A DNA stretch of 64,000 bases from Larix kaempferi (taxonomy: Eukaryota > Streptophyta > Pinopsida > Pinales > Pinaceae): contig BSBM01000386.1 in the NCBI GenBank assembly GCA_027924585.1, forward strand, positions 1,412,001 through 1,476,000, given 5' to 3'. Shown one piece after another: positions 22,842 to 33,280 of this stretch. The notes below the pieces were generated by a model. The model saw nothing but the letters and a program-made list of their open reading frames with translations, was not told the origin of the DNA and made no database searches. The stretch's first letter is position 1; each line of letters opens with the position of its first letter. A program made the translations under genes and the position numbers.

Positions 22842-25110
22842 CTAGAAAAAGGGGTATCCCATGGGGTCCCGTTGTTTGAGTATTGGAGGAAGAAAATTCC
22901 AATGGGTCTCTGAGGCCTGCAAAGAGGCCAAAGTCCCATAATATCTAAGTTCTTCAAAACTATGTAACACTGATCTCTGATTCATTCTAAATTGTTTCAC
23001 CCTCATAGGATCCCTGAGGAATTCACTATGACTAGAAAAGGCTACTTCAGGATCAGGATGCTCTCCTCTGACATGAAGTTCAGACTGGAATTCCAACTTA
23101 TAAAAGAATTTCATCCCTGTTTCCCACTTAATTTGATTCTGAATAAAAGATGAAAAGGCTCGTAATTGAATATCTCCTACTACAGGATTGGGATTCCATT
23201 CCAATTCATGTTCTAGAAAGAATTCAAACTGATAAAGTTCACACAACAAATCCTTTTCCCTTGTAGATTATTCATTATAGATATCCACAAAGTCATCAAC
23301 ATTTCCTATCATGAACTTTTTGTTATTATTCAATCTAATCATCTGAAGGCCTACCCATTGTTCATGCGGGTACATTGAATAAAATCTAGCAGGACTTCTA
23401 CAAGAAATGCTTGCTCAACAAATTGAAACATTTGCCTCTTTTCTTCTTCTTTAATCATTAATTGCTACTGTAAAGACTGTATCTTGGAATTCCACTTTTG
23501 TTCTTGAACCAAATAAGCAGAAAACCAAGTTTCCTGCATACGTTGTACTTCAAATTTATATCGTTGTTGATAAATAAGGACCAAGTCATATAATTCATCA
23601 TTTCTTCCAGTCCATTTAACAGTATTTACTTCAATTGATGCTAAAGTAGGGTATTAGTCTAGACATCATCAAGAAGTTGATTAAAAAATTCATAGAGAAC
23701 ATTAGTGACTTTTTCTTTATCTTCAGAAATTTTAGAGGTACTAGGAAAAATATTTTCTGCAGCTTCTATAGCCAATAATTCCAAACTTGTATTATCCTCA
23801 GCCAGTGGTACTGATTCCTTTATTACCGATTTATCTCTAAGCAATTTATTTTGTTTCCTCAACCTTTTGTTTTTCAAACTCCATCGGTGATCCTGACTTC
23901 TCAAAATTTTCAGTCTTTTCTTAAGAACATCATTCTTTCTCTGTAATTGTCTACTCCTCTGTTTTAACTTTTCATTTTCATTTTTAACATATCTATCCAA
24001 AACTTGAAATTCACGAACTTTCTTCTGAAGTTTCTTAATCCTCTTCTATAACTTACTTGAAATTAAACCAGGAGAATCAGGCCTTACCACTTGATTAGAT
24101 TCATCTTCTTCCCTTTGAGCTTGATCTTGAAACTGAGTAGATTCCAATTCTGGCAGGGTTGTTGACTCTAAATTATGTCTTTGTGTATAACGGGTTCTTG
24201 GACGTTTGGGTATTGTCGAAAACATATCTTCAAATGTTCTAACTTTTTCAATAACTTCTTCGGAAATGCCTTCTAGCCTTGCAGATCTTCTTCTCACCGT
24301 AACTGAAATTTTATTAACCTCTTCATCATCTCTATGCCTCTTTGGAGATGGTTGGGATTGAATTGGTTCAGAAAATGTTGGTGCTGGATCAAATTCTGTC
24401 TGAACTGCTGGAGGGGGGAATACCGAATCTTGTGGATCATCATTAACCTGCTCCTGAAAACCTTTTTCCACTAAAAATTGTTCCCGCGTTAGGTTTCTCT
24501 TTTGTAATTCCTCCACGATCAACAACTTAATTAATCCATGATGATACAAGTTATTACCAAGTTGCTGATCAGGCCTCTTTTGGGAAGCTGAAGCCATTTT
24601 AGACAGGCTCTTCTACAAAAAGTATGGAATGTTCATCAATTCTTCTCCTTTAATGTGAAGGAGAAGCCGAATATGATAAAGAAAGACAAGGCTATATTGT
24701 CCTTCACAAGTCAAATATTTGTGCGAAAATAAAATGACATTACCCCATTCAGCAGTGAAACAGTTGCGTTCAGCTCCCTTCTTCCAATGAATACTATAAT
24801 TAGCCACTTTCACAAACTATTTCCAAGAGTCGGGGTTTTCCAAACGACCAACTTTAAAGCATCTTTCCCCTGTTTGTGGTAAGCCTATAGCGAGAGCAAT
24901 GGACATTTCTGAAACTGGAAGCAAAACACCCCGAATGTTAGAACAAGCTCCATCGAAATTGAGAGCAAATTCCTTGGTCACATCTTCGTTGTGCCCTCTG
25001 AATTTACTAAAAAAAGCATACAATCCAATTTGTTGAAAAATCCTCTTACTAGAGGGTTCTTCATCCAACAGTTCAATGGAATATGGCTCCTCCCTACGTG
25101 TAGTAGCCAT
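22842..25110 (-). pseudogene. Retroelement-type accessory ORF with ITGL-like motif and coiled coil, decayed
   Basis: The frame opens at 25110 (MATTRREEPYS...) and holds for 25110-23659, with stops at 24817, 24613, 24046 and 23659. It then shifts by one and continues through about 23640-23400, and again as 23249-22842. The N-terminal 100 residues have an FFSKFRGHN..V..EF segment followed by MSIALAIGLPQTGER, the motif also seen in the two other accessory ORFs of this window. A Pro/Ser/charged linker follows (PSPKRHRDDEE, RRRSARLEG), then a strongly basic coiled coil (KRLKILRSQD, LRKQNKLLRDK) and a C-terminal domain. Such ORFs commonly sit between pol and the 3' LTR of plant Ty3/gypsy elements, but no pol, LTR or primer site was found next to this one. 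It may be an orphaned copy. Its function is unknown. Confidence 0.6.
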
Positions 25111-26239
25111 GCCAACTGAAAATTTCTCTACTGAAAGGAAGTTAGGTGATCAAACAGGTATCCTTTAACCCAAATTGGTATTTACAGGCTTGACTTATGC
25201 ATAACAAAGAAATCCAACTTTCAAATTGGGTATACATATAATTGTTTAGACATGCAGGGACAAAAGGATAGAGCTAATTACGACAATTGATGGGGTCAAA
25301 TCAACATATACCCATTCGTCCAAAAAGCAATGAGTTAATGGTCACTCCATTTATGGAAATTATTTGAACAAAAAGACTTGGTCTGACATGTCACGATATA
25401 TAATAAGCCATGAAATGACCTTGAAAAGCTAATTGAAATGTATACAAATCATTCTTATATGCTAGAATTTATACACATTATTAGGAAAAATATATTGAAT
25501 TTAACCCTACCGAAGCAATACTTGTCCGGATTTAAGAGAAGACTTTGAATAGCATACCACAGAGGTAGGGGATAAAACCGAGATCCAATCCTTCCAATCA
25601 TGCAAATACATATCCTCCATGGATTTTAAAGATATAACTCTGTTGGAAGAAATCATTATACCTGCAACTTGAAAAGAATAATTCCAAATAGAACTAAAAG
25701 TTTGCTTGTACTAGGAGGGATGAATCCAAGATAGTATCAAGGTTCTATTCATTTTCAGGATTCCCTTCCCCATACATGAGACATTCCATTTTTCCAACAA
25801 TCTATTCATCTTCAGGATTTTACTAAAATATTTAAAAAACACAGAAACTGGAGATTCTACAAGCTTGAGCCAAGCCTATAATTGTCTGCTAAAACATGTT
25901 GAACTGCAAATTCTTCAACCAAACCATTTGTGATGCAATCCAAGCCATGTGAATTAAGGTGTTGGAGTAGAACATGGATGAGTAGACATCCCTCCATTAA
26001 TTCCAATGGCTTTCAAATCTTGGAAATACAATCTAACAGGATATATGAATCAATTTTGTTGATGTCGAATACCCAAAAGATCAGATTGCTTATGGATCCA
26101 TTTTAGAATGGTACTTATAAATTGCTAGTAGTTTCTTATGGAAAACCACTAGATATTGCTTATATACCTTATGAGTGGGTATTGTGACTAGTATGACCTT
26201 GGAAACATATTAATTACAAAGAATCCATAACAATAATAG
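25111..26239. other. Unassigned DNA upstream of the lone accessory ORF
   Basis: No gene supported. A sequence near 25856 (TACAAGCTTgagccAAGCCTATA) resembles the inverted repeat that closes cassette A. If the accessory ORF were a host gene its promoter would be here, but no clear element was seen. Confidence 0.45.
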
Positions 26240-26614
26240 TTGTCTTAAACCATTATATTCTTTTGTCGAAAAATATAGCAATGCTCACATAGTGTCTCCA
26301 AAAACCAATTATAATGATTATTGGTGACAAACATTTACTACACTCACCAAAAGTAAAATAAACATGTATTAGTGAGGGATACTAAGAGATTGTCACCAAA
26401 AGTGTCACCAAACAGAGAATCAATAATGGGCCTTTAACAACCCTCACTAAAAATGTCACGGGAAAGGGATTTGGTGACGAACCTTAAAGGACAATCTTAA
26501 AAGGCACCTATAACGATGATGTTTTAAGGACCGTCATCATATGTGACATTCGTGACAACCCTTAAAGGTTCGTCACATGTAGGACCCTCACCAATGACCT
26601 TTTTTCTTGTAATG
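26240..26614. mobile_element. One terminus of a CACTA (En/Spm) transposon
   Basis: Read on the minus strand the end is CATTACAAGAAAAAAGG, a one-base variant of the CACTACAAGAAA terminus of plant CACTA elements. It is followed by about 350 bp of closely spaced, directly and inversely repeated GGTGAC/GTCACC motifs (GTGACGAACC, GTCACCAAAAG, GTGACAACCC), the kind of subterminal repeats that accessory transposases bind. The partner terminus was not found in the window. The Transposase_24 gene 12 kb away could belong to the same element, but that is conjecture. Confidence 0.72.
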
Positions 26615-26832
26615 GTAGGGGTGACTTCGCACAACTCACCAGTCTATTAACCACGCATCGCCTGATTATAGAAACCTGCTTCTGTAATACCCCATAACTT
26701 TGCCTCAGGTGAGACCTCGGCTTGTTCAGAGGCTGTTGCTGAAAGGGCCAGTGAAGAAGGGTTTTGTTGGACCACAACTGCGCATAACCTAGGTCAGTAG
26801 AGAAAGTTAAAGAACGAGGTTCATACCCAACA
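26615..26832 (+). repeat. 5' LTR of gypsy-1, truncated
   Basis: This matches the last 218 bp of the 3' LTR (40038-40255), from GTAGGGGTGACTTCGC to CATACCCAACA. Everything to its left is the CACTA terminus, so about 1.1 kb of the LTR is missing. Confidence 0.85.
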
Positions 26833-26834
26833 AA

Positions 26835-26852
26835 TGGTTCCGTTCCTGCGCT
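26835..26852 (+). promoter_or_regulatory. Primer binding site of gypsy-1
   Basis: TGGTTCCGTT starts two bases after the LTR end. Its first ten bases are complementary to the acceptor end of plant tRNA-Glu as I remember it; after that the match is lost. Position supports a primer site; the tRNA assignment is tentative. Confidence 0.55.
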
Positions 26853-26856
26853 TGAA

Positions 26857-29330
26857 TTGGTGATGTGCTCGGAATATTGGAATCCCGAGAGAACAAAAAT
26901 ACAGAACTGGGTGGATAATATAGAAAAGGAGTTTGCAAGGAAGGAGAACAAACATCTGCATTTCTTTGATGAAGAATGGTTGCAGAGATACCTATATTAT
27001 AATATTTATGAAATTTTCTATGCATTCTTCAGCAACGATCTATATGAGTGGCTATCAAGACTAGCAGAACGAAAGAACTGTTATCAGGGTGGAGAACCTA
27101 CAATATGGAATCCATAACTGATTCAGAGACTCAAAGCAGTGGATAGCCCAATCTCAAGAGCAATAGACTTCTGGCTCGATAGCGTACTAGAAGGCTACGT
27201 TACAGAATTTGCTGTGGACACTCTGAAGTCTTACAACGCAGTAGAGGCATATTTATTCAAAGGATTCATAGGTAAGTACCTGAACAATCTCAGTCTATAC
27301 ATTAAGATGCTATTAGCATAGAAAGGTGTCTTAAGAATGAAATAAGATTCCTAGGATTTAAATCTGTAATGTTCAGTAATATAGACAATGACACTGAGGA
27401 AAACATTTACACATTACGAAGTGGTAAAAGATACAAGTATCGTACCGAGAAGAATTCTAATGAACATGAACCTCGTATCTATCTAGAAAATGAGTTAGGG
27501 AGTAATAGAGACTCACATTAGGTTGATACTGATAGTGAAACAGAACCTCGAGTAACTACCTATCATCCCATTACTTCGTAGAAACCTCCAGTTGACAACA
27601 GAAATACTACTAACCCACAGAACAATAGTAGTAGTAACACCACGAGAGAAAGTACTCAGAACATTCCGAGCAGTAGCATATCTAATACATCACAGAACAC
27701 TACGCCTCCTAGAAGAAGAATGATAGACGACATCAAGCTTCCTATATTCAAAGGAATGGGTCTAGAAGACCCTGAGTAACACTGGTTTCTTTGTGAAGCC
27801 GTGTGGAATGTTAAGAAAGTACACGATTATGCTATAAGACAAGCACATATAGTGACAACATTGAGGGACAGATCCTTCACATGGTTTATGAAGTATTATG
27901 TTGGACATAATAGGACACTAATAGAGATTAGAACTGCACTCATCAGAGAGTTTAAAAAACCTAAGTCAGAATCACAGTGTATCACAGAGCTCAAAAAAAT
28001 TAAATAGAAACCGAGTGAGTCAGTGTGGGAATTTGATCAAAAGTTCAAAGCACTGTTAGATCAAGTGAGCTTTGACATAGCACCACAACAACACTAAGAA
28101 TGGTTCATAGCCACGTTGTTTCCACATATCTGGTTACCGTTAATGCAACAAAAGGTTACTTCACAGACAGAGGCCCTAGAGATTGCGATAAAACTAAAGG
28201 CTTCACCTATAGGAGAGACTAGAGTAGGCATGGTTCAGATACAGACCCAACTAGCAAATTTGACATTACAACTGCAAGATATGAAGAAAGGAAAAGAAAC
28301 CTGAGAAGAGGTTTGGTGTACAAAGTGTAAGGGAGAAGGTCACTCCAAAGAACATTGTCTGGTATTTAAAGACTACATCACTAGTGGAGCTCCAAACCCA
28401 TTGAATCAGCAGCAAGGACCATGGTGTGAGATTTTTCGATGTGGATGACATCCCCCAGAAGACTGCTAATTACTTCAGAAGTATGTGCAAACACCAAAGA
28501 AATTATATTTCACATTCTGTAAATCAGTTGGACATGATGATAGCAACTGCAGAGCCTATGAACTCATCATGGAAAGAAAACATGATGTCTACCGAGTACA
28601 AGAAGAAACGCCACATAACAATGAAAATGCACAGTATGATCAAGGCATGTATAGAGGACGTGGATGATACAGAGGTAGAGGAAGAAACACTGGCCATGGA
28701 AGAGGAAGAGGTCAGATAGTATGTTATAACTACGCTCAACCGGGACATCTATCCATAGATTGCATGAATGCTTGTACTACATGCAAATATTGTAAGTCTT
28801 TTGATCACGTCATTGAGACATGCCCTATTTTTCAAGCAAAAATGCAAGAGATAAGACCAAAAGCATAGAATCAAAACATACAAATGATCGTAGCTGAAAA
28901 ACGGAATACAGATTGCAACATTCATGCTATGAAGTGAAGTGGAGCTACAACAGGTGCATATCAAAGAGCGGAAGCTTCGAACTCTGAGAATCACCAATAT
29001 AAACAAAATCCCATTGAAGGGACCTGGATAAGAAAAGCAATTGGAAAAACACCCACTTTTGAGCTTAACAAAGAAAAAGAATTCTTCATGGAAGTAAGAG
29101 AAACCTTCAAAGAGCCACAACCTATCACTCCACGAATCAAGTTGCGAAGTGAGACTTTGCCTGTAAATGATATGCCAGCTTCGTATGATCACTCATGTAC
29201 TGCGACAGACATGATGAGTCTTGTTGTGCAGCTGTTGCAGAGCTGCATGAAGCTGTTAAAACATGAGAACACCTTAGCATAACTACAAATCCTACTGAGT
29301 CATTACAAGCAGCGTAATGTAGCAAATGAA
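26857..29330 (+). pseudogene. Gag of gypsy-1 with a cluster of zinc knuckles
   Basis: The capsid precursor is spread over two main frames: 26857-27321 in one, and most of the rest in another. In-frame TAG/TGA codons are frequent. An N-terminal domain (WNPERTKIQNWVDNIEKEF) is followed by an Asn/Ser/Thr linker, and then by the retrotransposon Gag core at about 27720-28260 (KLPIFKGMGLEDP, WFMKYYVGHNRTLIEIRTAL). Next come up to five CCHC-like knuckles between 28312 and 28830: CTKCKGEGHSKEHC intact, CEIF..HPPEDC degenerate, TFCKSVGHDDSNC missing its first Cys, CYNYAQPGHLSIDC missing its second, and CKYCKSFDHVIETC with a Gly lost. An RGRG-rich stretch separates the third and fourth. It would package element RNA in the cytoplasm. 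It is nonfunctional here. Confidence 0.8.
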
Positions 29331-29339
29331 GCACATAGA

Positions 29340-29763
29340 ATGGTTCATCATATTAAGAAGCACAAAAGAACTGGAAGGGAAATGAGACTAAATGCACAGA
29401 TCAGAGAATTTGAAATGGACGAGATTATCCTTGACTTAGGCTCAAAAGTAAATCTCTTGACAAAGAAGACATGGGAACAAATGGGAAAGCCAAAGTTATC
29501 GTGGTCACCAATACAGTTGAGGCTAGCCAATTAGAAAAATGTTCCACCTTTGGGAGGTTAGCAAGTGTCCTTGTTGACATTGATGGAGTGTGAAGTAGAG
29601 AAAACTTCAAAGTGATTGAGATCGTAGATGATAGCCAACCTTATCCTGCACTATTGGGTATAGATTGGGCAATGGATAACCTCTCAATTATCAACTTGAA
29701 AAAGAAGCAGATGATATTTGAAGGAGTAGATATCAGGGTCATCACACCCTTAGATCCTTCATA
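29340..29763 (+). pseudogene. Aspartic protease domain of gypsy-1
   Basis: The frame at 29340-29534 contains EIILDLGSKVNLLTKKTWEQ, with the catalytic Asp in a D-L-G-S motif (D-T/S-G-A/S is usual). After a frameshift the second half reads PALLGIDWAMDNLSIINLKKK, the usual LLG-D/R-W strand of retroviral-type proteases. It would cleave the Gag-Pol precursor. Several stops intervene. Confidence 0.75.
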
Positions 29764-29814
29764 GGGACCTAGATACACTCATGATACACTGAACCAATAA
29801 GAGAAGAATATAAA

Positions 29815-30804
29815 GTGCAAGATCTGGATCATATCTACAAGGTGATGGTGAATCGGGAAAATTACGTCAACCCAACTGATGATGGAATACTGAGTTGGCG
29901 ATGTGATAGTTCTTGCATATCCGACTCAGATGTAGGACTAGAGAACTGGCAGAGCATAATGCATGAAGTATCTGCAAGAAGATGCACACAGCTCACGATA
30001 TCACTGCGCCGGATTGGAACATAGGTAATTTCAATCCCTACTTATGATGGCTTGACTAATATTCATACATTTTTTCAAGAATATATTATATCAGTTTCAG
30101 ATGAACACAAGATAGCAACATTGGATACAACATTACGTGCTACACCTGCAGGATGGTGGGCTGTGTACAAGTAGAATCTGACTACATGGGAAGAATGCAA
30201 ACACATGATGGAGATCGGGTTTCTAGAACAAACTGAGCTTGTACAAGTAAATTATAACAGAGAAACTGATCCAAGAGAACACATAGACCTTTGTATGGAA
30301 GCATGGACACACGTACCGCGAGCAGAATGGGTCCATCGGTTTATGCACACATTGGAGCAAGTCCTGAAGAACTGGTACACAGAAACGGAACTTTGAAAAG
30401 GAATGGTAGAATGGTATGTCATGATTAAGAACTTCCACGCAACTTTCAGCTTTGAAGATGAATTTCCAAGTATAAATGAGGCATTATTGACCATAAAAAA
30501 GAAGGTATGCAATGACACACCAAAACATGTGTATCAACAACCAGAATGGGAAAGACAGCTAGAACATGCCCTGGAATGTTATAACTTCACTTTATATGAA
30601 GATGAAGAGGAAAGCAATGATGAAGACCTGTGCAAAGTTAATATACCTGGGTCGGAAGGAAAGCGTGAAGTCGAAGGACCTCCATTGGAAATTTTGGATC
30701 TAAGCAATCCTGTAAAAACTCAGAAAGTGAACATTGGAAATACTGAAGAACCAAAGTTCGCTTCGATAGAGATTATTGGGACAAAGAGACGGTTGCGCAG
30801 ATAG
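29815..30804 (+). pseudogene. Second Gag-like domain between protease and RT of gypsy-1
   Basis: The frame runs 29815-30804 with three in-frame stops (near 30022, 30172 and 30396). It has a start region (DHIYKVMVNRENYVNP, possibly a helical linker), then IPTYDGLTNIHTFFQEY. A core follows with ETDPREHIDLCMEAWTHVP, EWVHRFMHTLEQVLKNWY and ELxKGMVEWYVMIKNF, then an acidic tail (YEDEEESNDED). The core has the W/F-L-P-WY-W spacing of the Retrotrans_gag capsid fold (F-F-x...A-x-W-x2-L...F...F). It sits after protease and before RT, where Ty3/gypsy Pol normally has only a short linker. Identification as Gag-like rests on that spacing. An alternative is an unrelated helical linker domain. Confidence 0.6.
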
Positions 30805-30814
30805 AAAATTTACT

Positions 30815-32125
30815 TCGTGAATACAAAGACTTATTTCCTGTGAAGTTTTCCGAAATGAAAGGCATTTTGGGTGACTTGGGAGTTATGAAAATACCTCTCA
30901 AGCTGGATGTGAATCCCATTAAGTAGATACCTTATCGACTAAATCCAAGATATAAAGAAAGGGTAAAAGCATAGCTTGATAAGATGTTCGATGCAGGAAT
31001 CACTGAACCTGTAGAAGATTCAGAATGGATAAGTCCCATGGTTATCCAAGAAAATAAGACTAAAGGAGAAATTAGAATCTGTGTAGATCTCAAAAAGTTA
31101 AACGATGCATCACTGCATGACCCATTTCCTACTCCATTCAAAGATGAAGTATTAGACAATGTTGTGGGGAATGAGGCATACTCTTTCACTGATGGATTTT
31201 CTGGATATCATCAGATCAAAATTGATACAACAGACAGGCACAAGACCACTTTTTCCACAGAATGGGGCCCATTTCAGTACACAGTTATTCCCTTTGGTCT
31301 GAAGAACGCTCCTGCCATTTTTTCAAGAGTAGTTGTTGCTACATTCAAGGATTTCATTCATAAATTTTTAGAAGTATATTTCGACGATTGGACAGTATTT
31401 GGGTTACTGAGAAACCATTATGACAGCTTAAGACTGATGTTAGTGAGGTTTAGACAACATCATATCTCTTTGAACTTGAAGAAGAGCATCTTCTATGTTC
31501 CCTATGGAATTCTATTGGGACACATTGTTTGTAATAGGGGATGATGGTTGATCCAGCTAAAATCGCAGTTATTGTGAATTTTCCAGCGCCCAATTCAGGA
31601 AAACAAATACACACTACATTGGGGAACACAGGCTACTATAGGAAGTTCATTAAAGGATATGCACAGATAACTGCACCTATGGAAAAATTGTTGAAGAAAG
31701 AAGCAAAGTTCATATGGACCGAAGACTGCCAGAAAGGACTAGACACACTAAAAGAAAGGATGATAACTGTGCCTATCTTACTTTTTCCAGATTGGAGCAA
31801 AAATTTCCACATACATGTAGATGCTTCAACCATTGCACTTGACGTTGTGCTAGCTCATCCAGGTGAGGTAGACATTGACCATCCTAGTGCATTCTCTAGC
31901 AGGAATCTATCGTTAGTAGAGAAGAATTATACTACAACAGAAAGAGAAGGCTTAGCCATGGTATACGCACTGCAAAAGTTCAGACACTATTTTTTAGGTG
32001 CGCACTTCTATACATTTACTGACCATTCAGCTTTGAAATACCTGGTCAACAAACCAGTGTTAGGGGGAAGAATATGTAGATGGTTGCTACTTTTTCAGGA
32101 GTATGAATTCAAAATTATTGTTAAG
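30815..32125 (+). pseudogene. Reverse transcriptase and RNase H of gypsy-1
   Basis: RT spans about 30830-31700. It contains MFDAGITEPVEDSEWISPMV, RICVDLKKLNDAS, FSGYHQIKID, the FGLKNAP turn and the catalytic VYFDDW box. A frameshift at about 31540 separates it from thumb and RNase H. The connection reads NTGYYRKFIKGYAQITAP, and RNase H has FHIHVDAST, EKNYTTTEREGLAMVYAL and FTDHSALKYLV, so catalytic Asp/Glu positions are still visible. The frame is cut at 32125 by the LTR insertion and resumes at 33281 after the duplicated TTAAG. It would copy element RNA to DNA. Two stops and frameshifts before 30984 show loss of function. Confidence 0.88.
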
Positions 32126-33280
32126 TGTTAATTTTTTAGAATTAATTCAGTATACTCTAGGATCTTTACTGAGAGAATAACATGTACAGTATATCAATGC
32201 ATATCAATCATAGAAAGCATGTCAATCATCACAAGAAGCAAACATAAGAGACAATAGACACACAGAGTTTCTGTGGGGAAAACCCTAAGGTGAAAAACCC
32301 CACAACTTCCTCAGAGATAGATAGAGCAATAGTACAACCAAAGTACACAGAGATAGACTCCTCCTAGTAGCTGAACCTCCTCCTCACATGTGTGCCACTT
32401 TCCGAGTGATGGAAGAGTGAGTTATGAAGTGATCCAAATAGAGATCAGGAGATCTCTATTTATACTTGTCCTGACTGCCAAATAAACTTATGGGGCCGAC
32501 TTGTTTAGCTTAGTACAATAACCCAATGTTAACTTAATCAAGGCCGTGCTGGTTGTGGAGCAAGATCTTCTAGTCTCATAGATGATATGTCTTATCCGTG
32601 CACCTCGGAGGACTGTACACCCATTTTTCATTTTTAGGGGTTCAAGGAAACGCCCCCAAGTCATGGGGGTGTGGGGGTGGAGCCCTCAAGAAATGGGAGT
32701 TCGGGGGAAATGCCCCCAAGAAAAAAATTTGGGGTTGTTTTCGCCAGCTGTTTTGCGGGCCCATGGTTTTGGGTAACCCGTGGTATTTTCCCATTGTATT
32801 TCCCCTATAAAAGAAAGACTTTGTAATACGGCTAGGGTAATATGTATTAGGTTTTATGCATTGTAAATATCTCTAAGATCAGGAGAGAGACTGTGAGACA
32901 GTGAAGAGGAAGTGCAGCGGCTGTGCTGCAGGTTGTATCCCTTCACCTTGCTGGAATATAATAATAATAAGGACTGGCAAATTCAGTGTGGACATAGCGA
33001 AAGTTGGGATGAACCACAATATATTTGTGTCTCTCTTGTAATATGTGTGTGATTATATTTGCATTTCTATTTATTGTTATTGCTCTGCGATCCTGTTTTT
33101 CTAACAGGCCGACCTCACACATGGTGGTCTAATAACCCATCGGCAAGTTACGACACTTGTCAATACAAATGACGACACTTCCGTATAGAGGAATAATAAC
33201 ATCTCTATAGGAGTACAATATACATAGATGAAATACATGGGTGAAATACATTCCAAAGTTACATATACATCAACATTAAG
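32121..33280 (-). mobile_element. Solo LTR of family A with TTAAG target duplication
   Basis: The LTR occupies 32126-33275 (TGTT...AACA) and is flanked by perfect direct repeats TTAAG at 32121-32125 and 33276-33280. It splits the gypsy-1 RNase H. Without its own inner insertion it is 585 bp and aligns along its length to the LTR at 2392-2997. The TATA box AAGTATAAATAGAG on the minus strand (about 32453-32467) gives the orientation. Solo LTRs arise by recombination between the two LTRs of a full element. Confidence 0.93.
32542..33111 (+). mobile_element. Solo LTR nested inside the LTR-A solo LTR, GGCCG target duplication
   Basis: The inner LTR is 32547-33106 (560 bp), starts TGCTGGTTG and ends TCTAACA, with perfect flanking GGCCG at 32542-32546 and 33107-33111. 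A plus-strand TATA box (CCTATAAAAG, about 32804) lies upstream of a leader-like region. The outer LTR resumes directly after it (ACCTCACACATGGTGG). Short ORFs inside are not genes. Its family has no other copy in the window. Confidence 0.92.

Noticed and set aside
26835-26852. Confident tRNA-Glu primer for gypsy-1
   Set aside because: Only the first ten bases fit; the tRNA identity is therefore left tentative.
32582-32810. Two overlapping 64-70 codon ORFs in the inner solo LTR
   Set aside because: They lie wholly within an LTR, upstream of its TATA box, and lack any domain.
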